Below are positions 57,587-64,000 of a stretch of DNA of 64,000 bases, piece by piece. The stretch is from Rothia aerolata (GTDB taxonomy: Bacteria; Actinomycetota; Actinomycetes; Actinomycetales; Micrococcaceae). Position numbers and translations under genes: made by a program. The stretch lies in the NCBI RefSeq assembly GCF_014635585.1, contig NZ_BMDC01000002.1:186001-250000 (forward strand). Reading direction: 5' to 3'. Within the stretch, counting starts at the first letter, position 1. Each line of letters starts with the position of its first letter. The notes beneath the pieces are model-generated. The model was given only the letters and a program-made list of their open reading frames with translations. It was not told where the DNA came from and did not search any database.

Positions 57587-57659
57587 CTAGCGGGGTGCCC
57601 CGGCCTTGCGGGTGTCGGTCTTTATCTAAGGACGGCGCTGTCGAACTGGCTGCCGCGTG

Positions 57660-57992
57660 TTAGGTGAGGTCCGCGGTGGCTTTCTTCCAGTGCACCTCGA
57701 GTTCTTCTAGCTCAATCCGGTGGGATTTAAGCTGCGCACCTGTGCCTGCCGGGTTGAGCGAAATATTCTCTTCCCTCCAGTGGGGGAGTGCCTCGTTGAA
57801 GTGGCCGGGAATCTCGCCTTTGGCATTGCATACCCGCCACCAGGCAACATTAGACCCCCAGCGGGCCAGCAGGTTACCCACCACCCGCGGAGATTCGCCG
57901 GTGATTGCCCCAATATCGCCGTAGGTGGCAAGTTTGCCTCTGGGGATACACTCCACTGCTCGAAGAACTTTCTCTACCCGAAGATCATCCAT
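57660..57992 (-). CDS. Alkyltransferase-like (ATL) DNA repair protein
   Basis: 110 residues. Matches the DNA-binding domain of O6-alkylguanine alkyltransferases: 'VECIPRGKLATYGDIGAITG', 'SPRVVGNLLARWGSNVAWWR' with the arginine finger, then 'VCNAKGEIPGHFNEALPHWR'. Where active alkyltransferases have the reactive cysteine in PCHR, this protein has WWR. That is the mark of ATL proteins, which flip and bind alkylated guanine and hand it to nucleotide excision repair. Its ATG overlaps the stop of the upstream membrane protein gene (TAATG), so it is translated after it. Confidence 0.9.
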   Translation of the reverse strand: MDDLRVEKVLRAVECIPRGKLATYGDIGAITGESPRVVGNLLARWGSNVAWWRVCNAKGEIPGHFNEALPHWREENISLNPAGTGAQLKSHRIELEELEVHWKKATADLT

Positions 57993-58369
57993 TAGACGCC
58001 CAGATCTTTGGCGGTGCGGGACTTCTTAGAGTCTTTGGGATCCATTGAGAGGCGAGAAGCAAAAAGGGCAATCATGAAAGTGAAGACAACCTGGGCCGGT
58101 GATTCTGGAAAGATAATCCACGAGAATAGATGGCTGGCAATCACCGCGAGAAAGGTTCTTAGTGGCGACCATCGCACTAGACTGAAGCCTTTGCGTAAAT
58201 CTAGAAATAGGCCCACATTGAAAATAGCAACTGCCAGAGTCCAGATGGATGACTTGAAAAGGTCGTCACTTCGCAGAAACATAAGAATCCCGAAGATAAT
58301 CCAGCTAGCAATGGTTAGTACCACGGCGGTCTTGGAGGTATTACCAGGGGAGTTCTGTTGAGTCATCAA
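57992..58369 (-). CDS. Small membrane protein of unknown function
   Basis: 125 residues, not recognised. Four hydrophobic segments ('TAVVLTIASWIIFGILMFL', 'SSIWTLAVAIFNVGLFLDL', 'LRTFLAVIASHLFSWIIF', 'QVVFTFMIALFASRL') and a charged C-terminal tail 'DPKDSKKSRTAKD'. Gene order with overlapping neighbours (29 bases with the upstream HTH gene, one base with the ATL gene) points to a co-translated trio. Confidence 0.7.
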   Translation of the reverse strand: MMTQQNSPGNTSKTAVVLTIASWIIFGILMFLRSDDLFKSSIWTLAVAIFNVGLFLDLRKGFSLVRWSPLRTFLAVIASHLFSWIIFPESPAQVVFTFMIALFASRLSMDPKDSKKSRTAKDLGV

Positions 58370-58883
58370 GGTAGATCACCAGTCCTGTAATTTTCTTAGC
58401 TTTGTTGAAGGCGATTTGGCCAACCGGTTCCCCGTGGTCATGGCGGAGCCGAAAGGTGAGAACATACTGGGAGCCGGTCCATTCAATCACCGAGCGCTGA
58501 ACCTCAATAAAGGGTCCCACGGAGTCAATTACGGAGTGCCAGACTTTAGAAATCTTTCGTTTGGAGAGCAACCGCGCTGCCGCGTAGGTCATTAAAGCGT
58601 GCACCCGCTCTATGTCTGAGTGGGCCAGCGCAGCAAAAACCTCATCGGCTATTTGCTGTAGTTCTTTCTGGATTTGATCAAGGGAAGAAGCGTTATAGAC
58701 CCTTGTCTCATGGAAACGCTGTGATGCGGCCTGCTTGGTCACGCCGAGTATCGTTCCGATCTGCTGCCAGGTTGCCCCGGCGAGTCGGGCTTCCCCCACG
58801 GCGTCCTCAAGACTGCGGCTGGCGGCGGTGACGGCTGTCTGCGCCTCGCGTACCCGTTCGAGCAGGGGGTCGGAGTTTTCCAT
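58341..58883 (-). CDS. HTH protein with C-terminal DUF3887-like domain
   Basis: 180 residues. N-terminal helices carry a clear helix-turn-helix 'GATWQQIGTILGVTKQAASQ' (about residues 35-54). The second half (about 85-175) has the DUF3887-like pattern of small alpha/beta proteins: 'HSDIERVHALMTYAAARLLS', 'ISKVWHSVIDSVGPFIEVQR' and 'YVLTFRLRHDHGEPVGQIAF'. A DNA-binding regulator with a ligand-binding tail is plausible. AGGAGG precedes the ATG. First gene of the trio with the membrane protein and the ATL protein; TTGACA lies upstream on the minus strand. Confidence 0.8.
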   Translation of the reverse strand: MENSDPLLERVREAQTAVTAASRSLEDAVGEARLAGATWQQIGTILGVTKQAASQRFHETRVYNASSLDQIQKELQQIADEVFAALAHSDIERVHALMTYAAARLLSKRKISKVWHSVIDSVGPFIEVQRSVIEWTGSQYVLTFRLRHDHGEPVGQIAFNKAKKITGLVIYLDDSTELPW

Positions 58884-59039
58884 GATTCACCTCCTGACAT
58901 GTGGTTCTGTCAAAAAATCTTTACATTACACACTTTCCTCGATACTTGCTTGTCTGTCAAGAAAAACTTTCCTTACCCTCAAAAATTCTGTGAGCAATCC
59001 CAATCGCCCGGGTACTAGGGAGTGTGCGAAAATTGCTAG

Positions 59040-60218
59040 GTGACTGAAACTATCGCCCCCCGTTCAAAGCAGCTGAAACTACCTCCCCTGAACCTGGGCA
59101 AGCACACCATCGATGTACCGGTGGTGCTGGCGCCTATGGCAGGTGTAACCAACAAGGCTTTCCGCCGTCTCTGCCGTGAATACGGTGGTGGCCTCTACGT
59201 GACCGAGATGGTCACCGCACGGTCCCTGGTGGAGCGTCGTCCTGAGTCTCTGCGCATCATCGAGCACGACAGCGACGAGGCGATTCGCTCCATCCAGATT
59301 TACGGTGTGGACGCCGTCAACGTGGGTAAGGCCGTGCGGATGGTGGTCGAGGAAGACCGCGCAGACCACATCGACCTCAACTTTGGCTGCCCGGTGCCCA
59401 AAGTAACCAAGCTGGGCGGTGGCTCGGCTCTGCCCTGGAAGACCGACCTTTTTACCGCGATTGTAGAGACCGCCGTGAAGGAGGCCTCTCGCAACGATAT
59501 TCCGCTGACCATCAAAATGCGCAAGGGCATTGACGAAGACCACCTGACCTTCATTGAATCGGCAAAGATTGCTCGGGACGCCGGGGTTGCGGGTATTGCT
59601 CTGCACGGGCGCACCCTCGAACAGCGCTACTCGGGCCATGCCGACTGGAACGCTATTGCCGATCTGCGCGAGGCGATTCCCGATGTTCCGATTCTGGGCA
59701 ATGGCGATATTTTCTCCGCAGAAGATGCAATTTCTATGGTGGAACAAACCGGCGTAGACGGCATTGTGGTGGGCCGGGGTTGCCAGGGCCGCCCCTGGCT
59801 CTTTGGCGATTTGCAGAACGCTTTTGAGGGCTCCGAAGAGCGCTTCCGCCCCGGCGTTTCTGAGGTGGCGGATATGATTTACCGCCACGCTGAACTGCTG
59901 GTGGAGACCTTCGGCGATGAAGCCAAGGGTCTGCGCGAGATCCGCAAGCACGTAGCCTGGTACTTCCACGGCTACCCCGTGGGCGGACAGCTGCGCTCGA
60001 AGATGGCGACCGTTCCCGATCTGGCATCTTTCCGCGAGTATCTGGCTGAGCTGGACCACTCGATTGGCTACCCCGGTGCGCCGGTGGAGGGCCCCCGTGG
60101 CCGCGCGGGCTCACCCAAGAAGCCCCACCTGCCGCAGGGCTGGTTGGATTCGCGAGTGCTGGGGGACGCCGAGCGGTTGGGTCTTGCCGGTGCAGAACTG
60201 GACGTCTCGGGCGGCTAG
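59040..60218 (+). CDS. dusB: tRNA-dihydrouridine synthase (DusB type)
   Basis: 392 residues. Flavin TIM-barrel that reduces uridine to dihydrouridine in tRNA. 'PVVLAPMAGVTNKAFRRLCR' is the FMN-binding start, 'DHIDLNFGCPVPKVTKLGGG' holds the catalytic Cys, 'IPLTIKMRKGIDEDH', 'IALHGRTLEQRYSGHADWNA' and 'GIVVGRGCQGRPWLFGDLQN' are further FMN and tRNA contacts. The C-terminal helical part includes 'GLREIRKHVAWYFHGYPVGG'. Divergent from the HTH gene across a 156-base gap. GTG start (weak RBS). Confidence 0.96.
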   Translation: MTETIAPRSKQLKLPPLNLGKHTIDVPVVLAPMAGVTNKAFRRLCREYGGGLYVTEMVTARSLVERRPESLRIIEHDSDEAIRSIQIYGVDAVNVGKAVRMVVEEDRADHIDLNFGCPVPKVTKLGGGSALPWKTDLFTAIVETAVKEASRNDIPLTIKMRKGIDEDHLTFIESAKIARDAGVAGIALHGRTLEQRYSGHADWNAIADLREAIPDVPILGNGDIFSAEDAISMVEQTGVDGIVVGRGCQGRPWLFGDLQNAFEGSEERFRPGVSEVADMIYRHAELLVETFGDEAKGLREIRKHVAWYFHGYPVGGQLRSKMATVPDLASFREYLAELDHSIGYPGAPVEGPRGRAGSPKKPHLPQGWLDSRVLGDAERLGLAGAELDVSGG

Positions 60219-60229
60219 ACCCTGTCTCT

Positions 60230-61588
60230 TTAAACCTGGCCGAGGATGAGATGGGCCAGGGGAGCGGTGAGCACCAGACTCAGAATGACTCGTTCGAACC
60301 AGATGACAATCAGCTTCCAGAAAGAAATGGGAATTTCTGTGGCCAGGATTGAAGGCACCATGGCCGAGAGAAAGATAACCGCTGACACAGAGACTACCGC
60401 AATGATGAAAGCGTCAACGGTGGGTGCTTCCGCGCCCATCTGGCCTGCGGGCAGGAACATTTCAACCAGGCCCAGGCTCAGCGCTTTACCGGTGTTGGTA
60501 GGGTCGCTGAACCCCAGAAGGGAGTTGATGGGGTAGAAAATCCAGCCCATCCAGTCAAAAAGCGGGGTGTATTTTGAGAGCAAAAGGCCAATCAGCCCCA
60601 CAGACATAATGGAGGGCAGAATGGCCGATGCCATGAGAATCCCGTCTTTAAAGTTCAGCCACATGGTTTTGAAAACACCGGGAGAGCTCTGCAAAGTGCC
60701 GCGTGCCTGAGCCCAGGCATGCAGGAACTTACCCTTTTTAATCTCGACTTCGGGGCTGGGTGTGGAGCCCGGATAGTAGTCGTTAGGAATGGTGGAAAGG
60801 GGAGGAATACGCACCGAAATAGCGGTGACCAGATAGGTCACTATCAGGGAAACGAAGAAGTAGAGCAGCCAGTGGTCCATGATATTCAGTGCCTTAGCAA
60901 CAACCACCATGAAAGTAACCGAAACGGTGGAGAAGCCGGTGGCGATGATCGCTGCCTCCTTGGCGGTATAGCCACCGGTTTTATACATGCGGTTGGTCAG
61001 GAGCAGGCCCAGGGAATAGGAGCCAACAAAACTGGCGACGGCGTCCACAGCAGAACGGCCGGGAGTTTTCCAGACGGGGCGCATAATGGGGCGAACAAAG
61101 ACCCCCACAAACTCCATAAGACCAAAGCCGATGAGGAACCCCAGAAAAATAGCGCCGATGGGCACAATTAGTCCTACTGACTGAACCAGTGTGACCCAGA
61201 GGAAGGGACCGATTGACTCATCAGCCAGCCAGGCTGGGGGAGCGGTAAGCATCAGGACGGCGGCTACTAGACCAGGGATGTTGAGGAAAGCGAAAATCGC
61301 TTTGGTTGCTGATTGTTTCCAGGTGCCCGTGATGAAGGGGCGAATCGTTCCCAGGCAGATGAGCGCCAGCATGAGCCAGGGAGCTACGGGGCCTAGCAGG
61401 TTCTTGACGATGGTCACCGCGTGGTCAAGCGGAATGGAGGATTTGCCCTGGAACTCAACGGGTACAAAGAAGACGAAGATACCAAACAGCGAAAGCAAGA
61501 CTAATTTAATGGCATCTTTGGCGGTGCCAGGGCCACGGACGGTTGCCAGCGCTGCCGTTTTCTCTTCGGCAATGTAGTGCTCGGTCAT
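60230..61588 (-). CDS. YjiH family membrane protein (nucleoside-recognition/GATE domain)
   Basis: 452 residues, about ten membrane segments. The start 'LVLLSLFGIFVFFVPVEFQG', 'VGLIVPIGAIFLGFLIGFGL' and 'AVDAVASFVGSYSLGLLLTN' match the YjiH group and the nucleoside recognition (GATE) fold; 'GGYTAKEAAIIATGFSTVSV' is another conserved part. The family has no proven substrate; transport is inferred. AAGGGG precedes the ATG. Convergent with dusB, 11 bases apart and without a visible terminator between. Confidence 0.9.
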   Translation of the reverse strand: MTEHYIAEEKTAALATVRGPGTAKDAIKLVLLSLFGIFVFFVPVEFQGKSSIPLDHAVTIVKNLLGPVAPWLMLALICLGTIRPFITGTWKQSATKAIFAFLNIPGLVAAVLMLTAPPAWLADESIGPFLWVTLVQSVGLIVPIGAIFLGFLIGFGLMEFVGVFVRPIMRPVWKTPGRSAVDAVASFVGSYSLGLLLTNRMYKTGGYTAKEAAIIATGFSTVSVTFMVVVAKALNIMDHWLLYFFVSLIVTYLVTAISVRIPPLSTIPNDYYPGSTPSPEVEIKKGKFLHAWAQARGTLQSSPGVFKTMWLNFKDGILMASAILPSIMSVGLIGLLLSKYTPLFDWMGWIFYPINSLLGFSDPTNTGKALSLGLVEMFLPAGQMGAEAPTVDAFIIAVVSVSAVIFLSAMVPSILATEIPISFWKLIVIWFERVILSLVLTAPLAHLILGQV

Positions 61589-61688
61589 TATTCACCCCTT
61601 AAATGTATATACAAAAGAGTGTAATGCTTATCACTGGTTCTGAAAAGGGGTATTCGTGAGCTGAAGTGAGCCCCGCTAAACTGACAGC

Positions 61689-63044
61689 ATGAGCAAAATC
61701 ATTGAACCCGAAGACGGAATGGTTCCCGGTTCAGAGCTTGCCCCCACGGCAGGCTATACCGAGGTCGATGCTGAACGTTGGGTGCCTGAACTGCATCGAA
61801 ACGTCTACCGGTCTGCTTTTGAACGCGACCGGGCGCGGGTTCTGCACTCCTCAGCCCTACGCAGACTGGGCGCCAAAACCCAGGTCATGGATCCAGATAC
61901 TGACGACTTTGTGCGCACCCGCCTTACCCATTCCCTTGAGGTGGCACAGATTGGCCGTGAAGTGGGACGGATGCTCGGCTGCGACCCCGATGTGGTCGAT
62001 ACCGCCTGCCTCTCCCACGACCTGGGGCACCCACCCTTTGGCCACAACGGCGAGACAGCCCTGAACAAACTTGCCTCAGACGCCGGAGGCTTCGAGGGCA
62101 ACGCCCAAACCCTGCGCCTGCTAACCCGCCTGGAGCCCAAGGTCATTCGTCATGACGGGGGCTCAGCCGGTCTCAACCTCACCCGAGCCACCCTCGATGC
62201 AACCTGCAAGTACCCCTGGACCCTCGATGAGGCACCCGCCCGCCCCGACGGCCGTCCTAACAAAAAATTCGGCGTCTACCCCGACGACCGGCGGGTCTAC
62301 GACTGGTTCCGCGCAGAAGCCGCAGCAGCCGGCGCGAACCCCAAGCAGAAGTGCATGGAGGCAATGGTCATGGACCTAGCCGACGACATTTCCTATTCGG
62401 TGCACGATGTTGAAGACGCGGTGTTCGGCGGCCACGTGCAGTTAGAGGAGCTGCGCAACGTAAAGAACCGCGAGAAAGTTTTTGAGAAAACCCGCCAGTG
62501 GTACCTGCCGCGGGCAAGCGACGATGAGCTCGACGCCGCGTTGACCCGGCTGGAATCGCTGGATTGCTGGGTGCCCTATATGAGCGGCACCAGGGCATCG
62601 ATGGCGGCTTTCAAGGCACTGACTTCTAAGGTGATCGGGCGATTCGCCGCCACCTCGATGGAGACAACCCGCGAGAAATTCGGCTACGACCGACCGCTGA
62701 CCCGCTACTCGGCGCAGCTGATAGTTCCCGAGAAAACCGAGCACGAAATCGCCGTGATGAAGGGCATCGCCACCACTTTTGTGATGACCGTTCGCGACGC
62801 CCAGCCCCACTATGAAAACCAGCAGGAGATTCTGACTCTGCTGGTTGAGGCGCTTCTGGATAACCCCGACTACCTCGATCCGGTTTTTGCCGCCGATCTG
62901 CGGGAGCTGGGGCCCAATGACGACGTCGCCCGACTGCGACTGGTGATTGACCAGGTGGCCTCGCTGACCGACCGGTCTGCGGTGAACCTCTATAAACGAA
63001 TTACAGGCAATCACTGGGGCCTGGGAGATAAGCCGCTCTGGTAG
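61689..63044 (+). CDS. dgt: Deoxyguanosinetriphosphate triphosphohydrolase-like protein
   Basis: 451 residues, HD-domain dNTPase. Metal residues: His in 'RTRLTHSLEVAQIGREVGRM', HD in 'TACLSHDLGHPPFGHNGETA', Asp in 'VMDLADDISYSVHDVEDAVF'. 'SEAQTLRLL'-type stretch appears as 'GFEGNAQTLRLLTRLE'. It degrades dNTPs to deoxynucleosides and triphosphate; products would feed the salvage genes at 12.5-16 kb. Length matches the actinobacterial type. Weak RBS; ATG chosen as the only reasonable start. Confidence 0.95.
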   Translation: MSKIIEPEDGMVPGSELAPTAGYTEVDAERWVPELHRNVYRSAFERDRARVLHSSALRRLGAKTQVMDPDTDDFVRTRLTHSLEVAQIGREVGRMLGCDPDVVDTACLSHDLGHPPFGHNGETALNKLASDAGGFEGNAQTLRLLTRLEPKVIRHDGGSAGLNLTRATLDATCKYPWTLDEAPARPDGRPNKKFGVYPDDRRVYDWFRAEAAAAGANPKQKCMEAMVMDLADDISYSVHDVEDAVFGGHVQLEELRNVKNREKVFEKTRQWYLPRASDDELDAALTRLESLDCWVPYMSGTRASMAAFKALTSKVIGRFAATSMETTREKFGYDRPLTRYSAQLIVPEKTEHEIAVMKGIATTFVMTVRDAQPHYENQQEILTLLVEALLDNPDYLDPVFAADLRELGPNDDVARLRLVIDQVASLTDRSAVNLYKRITGNHWGLGDKPLW

Positions 63045-63049
63045 CCGAA

Positions 63050-63098
63050 CGGTGGATTTTAGGCTTAATTTTCGCAAAATTAAGCCTAAAATCCACCG
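63050..63098. repeat. 23-bp perfect palindrome (family A copy 2) after dgt
   Basis: 63050-63072 pairs perfectly with 63076-63098 over a 3-base loop. It lies between converging dgt and MDMPI-like genes. Arm core GGTGGATTTTAGGCTTAA is identical with copy 1 at 17562. Confidence 0.88.
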
Positions 63099-63119
63099 CT
63101 CGCGCCAAGGGGAAAGAGC

Positions 63120-63812
63120 CTAGAGCCAGCGCGGTGGCTCAAGGTCGGTATCAACACCGGCAGAACCGCGGCCCGAAGCCCAGCGGGCCAGCCCGGCGAG
63201 ACTTCCCCGAATCTCGGTGGAACCGGTTCCGTAACGCTCCCCAGAATCGGTGTCGATCAGGGTGAAATCAGCCTGATCGCCCCACTTGGCAAGAATCTCG
63301 GGAATTAGAGTCTGAAGAATAATTGTGGGAATCTGCTCAAAGGTGGCCCCCTTATTCAGGTCGAAAGCGTGAATCCAGACTTCCCGCGAGCGCATCCAGA
63401 GCATCTCTTCAGCCGGGACTGTGCGGCCCTGAGCTGTGCGCACCTGGTGGCCCCAGGCGGCGTCGTCCATCGAATTCCAAGCCGCAGTTAGCCGCGCAAC
63501 CGTGTGATCGTGCAGGTTAAAGAGCGCAGCCGGTGGCAGGGTGGTGCCGTACTCGATTTCCTCGTTGCGGGCGGTGGGGGAGGAATACATGGGAGTCTCC
63601 ACCCCCGTGGTTGCCCACTCCACCAGGTTGCACAGCGCCGCGGCGTTATAGCTGACGTGGGAAATGATGTGGGCCCGTGTCCATCCCTCGAGATTGGTTT
63701 CTTCGCCCAGTTCATCCTCGGTGATATGCGATACTTGCTGCGTGTAGTGGGCGGTACCGCGTAGCGCCAAAGTCATGCGTTCTTCTCGGGGGAGATCATG
63801 AAAACTTGCCAC
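63120..63812 (-). CDS. Mycothiol-dependent maleylpyruvate isomerase family protein
   Basis: 230 residues. DinB-like four-helix metal domain: 'TRAHIISHVSYNAAALCNLV' carries the first metal His, 'VARLTAAWNSMDD' follows, 'LWMRSREVWIHAFDLNKGA' gives the E-x3-H pair. The C-terminal domain ('RYGTGSTEIRGSLAGLARWA') is of the small MDMPI C-terminal type. MDMPI enzymes isomerise maleylpyruvate to fumarylpyruvate in gentisate breakdown using mycothiol. The FAH-family gene directly upstream (30 bases away) fits that pathway. GTG start with AAAGGAG. Confidence 0.88.
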   Translation of the reverse strand: MASFHDLPREERMTLALRGTAHYTQQVSHITEDELGEETNLEGWTRAHIISHVSYNAAALCNLVEWATTGVETPMYSSPTARNEEIEYGTTLPPAALFNLHDHTVARLTAAWNSMDDAAWGHQVRTAQGRTVPAEEMLWMRSREVWIHAFDLNKGATFEQIPTIILQTLIPEILAKWGDQADFTLIDTDSGERYGTGSTEIRGSLAGLARWASGRGSAGVDTDLEPPRWL

Positions 63813-63841
63813 CGGTCGGCTCCTTTGCTGGTGAAAACGGT

Positions 63842-64000
63842 TTATTCGAAGACGGTCTTGTTAGCGATTGAGCCTAGGCCTTCAATGCTGACCTCTACGA
63901 CGTCTCCATTACCAATGTAGCGCTTGGGGTCGCGGGCGTGGCCGACTCCGCCGGGGGTGCCGGTGATAATGACGTCGCCGGGGTTGAGCGGGTAGATGTG
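63842..64000 (-). CDS. Fumarylacetoacetate hydrolase family protein, C-terminal fragment
   Basis: Only the last 52 codons are in the window. They read '[20 protein letters not shown]' and '[20 protein letters not shown]', the classical end of the FAH family. With the maleylpyruvate isomerase-like gene just downstream, fumarylpyruvate hydrolase of the gentisate route is likely. 5' part beyond the edge. Confidence 0.85.
   Translation of the reverse strand, partial: HIYPLNPGDVIITGTPGGVGHARDPKRYIGNGDVVEVSIEGLGSIANKTVFE

Noticed and set aside
59079-60059. 326-residue minus-strand frame opposite dusB
   Set aside because: Shadow frame; dusB is certain.

Overview
The window reads as chromosomal DNA of a moderately GC-rich actinobacterium, most likely Rothia or a close relative in the Micrococcaceae. 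This is inferred from content, not from a database match. The supporting signs are a mycothiol-dependent MDMPI-type enzyme, an Rpf-type resuscitation factor with LysM, acyl-CoA carboxylase with a separate alpha (biotin carboxylase plus BCCP), beta and epsilon subunit, a SAM-IV type riboswitch, an LpdA-type quinone reductase beside purine nucleoside phosphorylase and a phosphosugar mutase, and frequent GTG and TTG starts. I see no transposase, integrase, CRISPR array, rRNA or tRNA gene.

Layout. 1-3.9 kb: a minus-strand surface-polysaccharide operon (CDP-alcohol phosphotransferase, family 2 glycosyltransferase, O-antigen ligase/polymerase-like protein, flippase cut by the window edge). 4.1-7.9 kb: a lipoprotein and a large secreted fibrinogen-domain/beta-propeller protein. 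8.3-11.9 kb: mfd. 12-17.5 kb: nucleoside salvage (deoC, phosphosugar mutase, purine nucleoside phosphorylase) and lpdA. 17.6-20.5 kb: two tandem, very similar MHS-type transporters. 20.6-33.5 kb: acyl-CoA carboxylase alpha, maf, an unusually short NAD-glutamate dehydrogenase, a dicarboxylate/glutamate symporter, an AldB-type aldehyde dehydrogenase, a Gfo/Idh oxidoreductase, carboxylase epsilon and beta, a YciI protein and birA. 33.5-38.6 kb: PH-like membrane protein, class III cyclase coupled to a PP2C phosphatase, ligA. 38.6-40 kb: a long structured leader and an Rpf-LysM protein. 40-43.5 kb: gatCAB. 43.8-48 kb: two paralogous HTH/beta-domain proteins of unknown function downstream of an S9 oligopeptidase. 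48-51 kb: SAM riboswitch, metY, metX. 51-64 kb: esterase, S4 protein, glyS, two GNAT proteins, a PRC/DUF2382 stress protein, an SDR, an ATL-family DNA repair protein with two small partners, dusB, YjiH, dGTPase, a mycothiol-dependent enzyme, and the tail of a fumarylacetoacetate hydrolase-family gene.

Functional links. BirA would attach biotin to the carboxylase alpha subunit at 20.7 kb, which pairs with beta and epsilon at 30-32 kb. Glutamate dehydrogenase and the symporter suggest amino-acid or dicarboxylate use. MetX makes acetylhomoserine for MetY, probably under SAM control. GatCAB and GlyS serve translation. MDMPI plus the FAH-family protein suggest the end of a gentisate-type ring-cleavage pathway.

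The least explained parts are the Rpf leader RNA (about 38.8-39.2 kb), the HTH/beta-domain pair, the fibrinogen/propeller protein, the compact glutamate dehydrogenase, and a set of long (23-27 bp) intergenic palindromes, two of which share sequence 45 kb apart.
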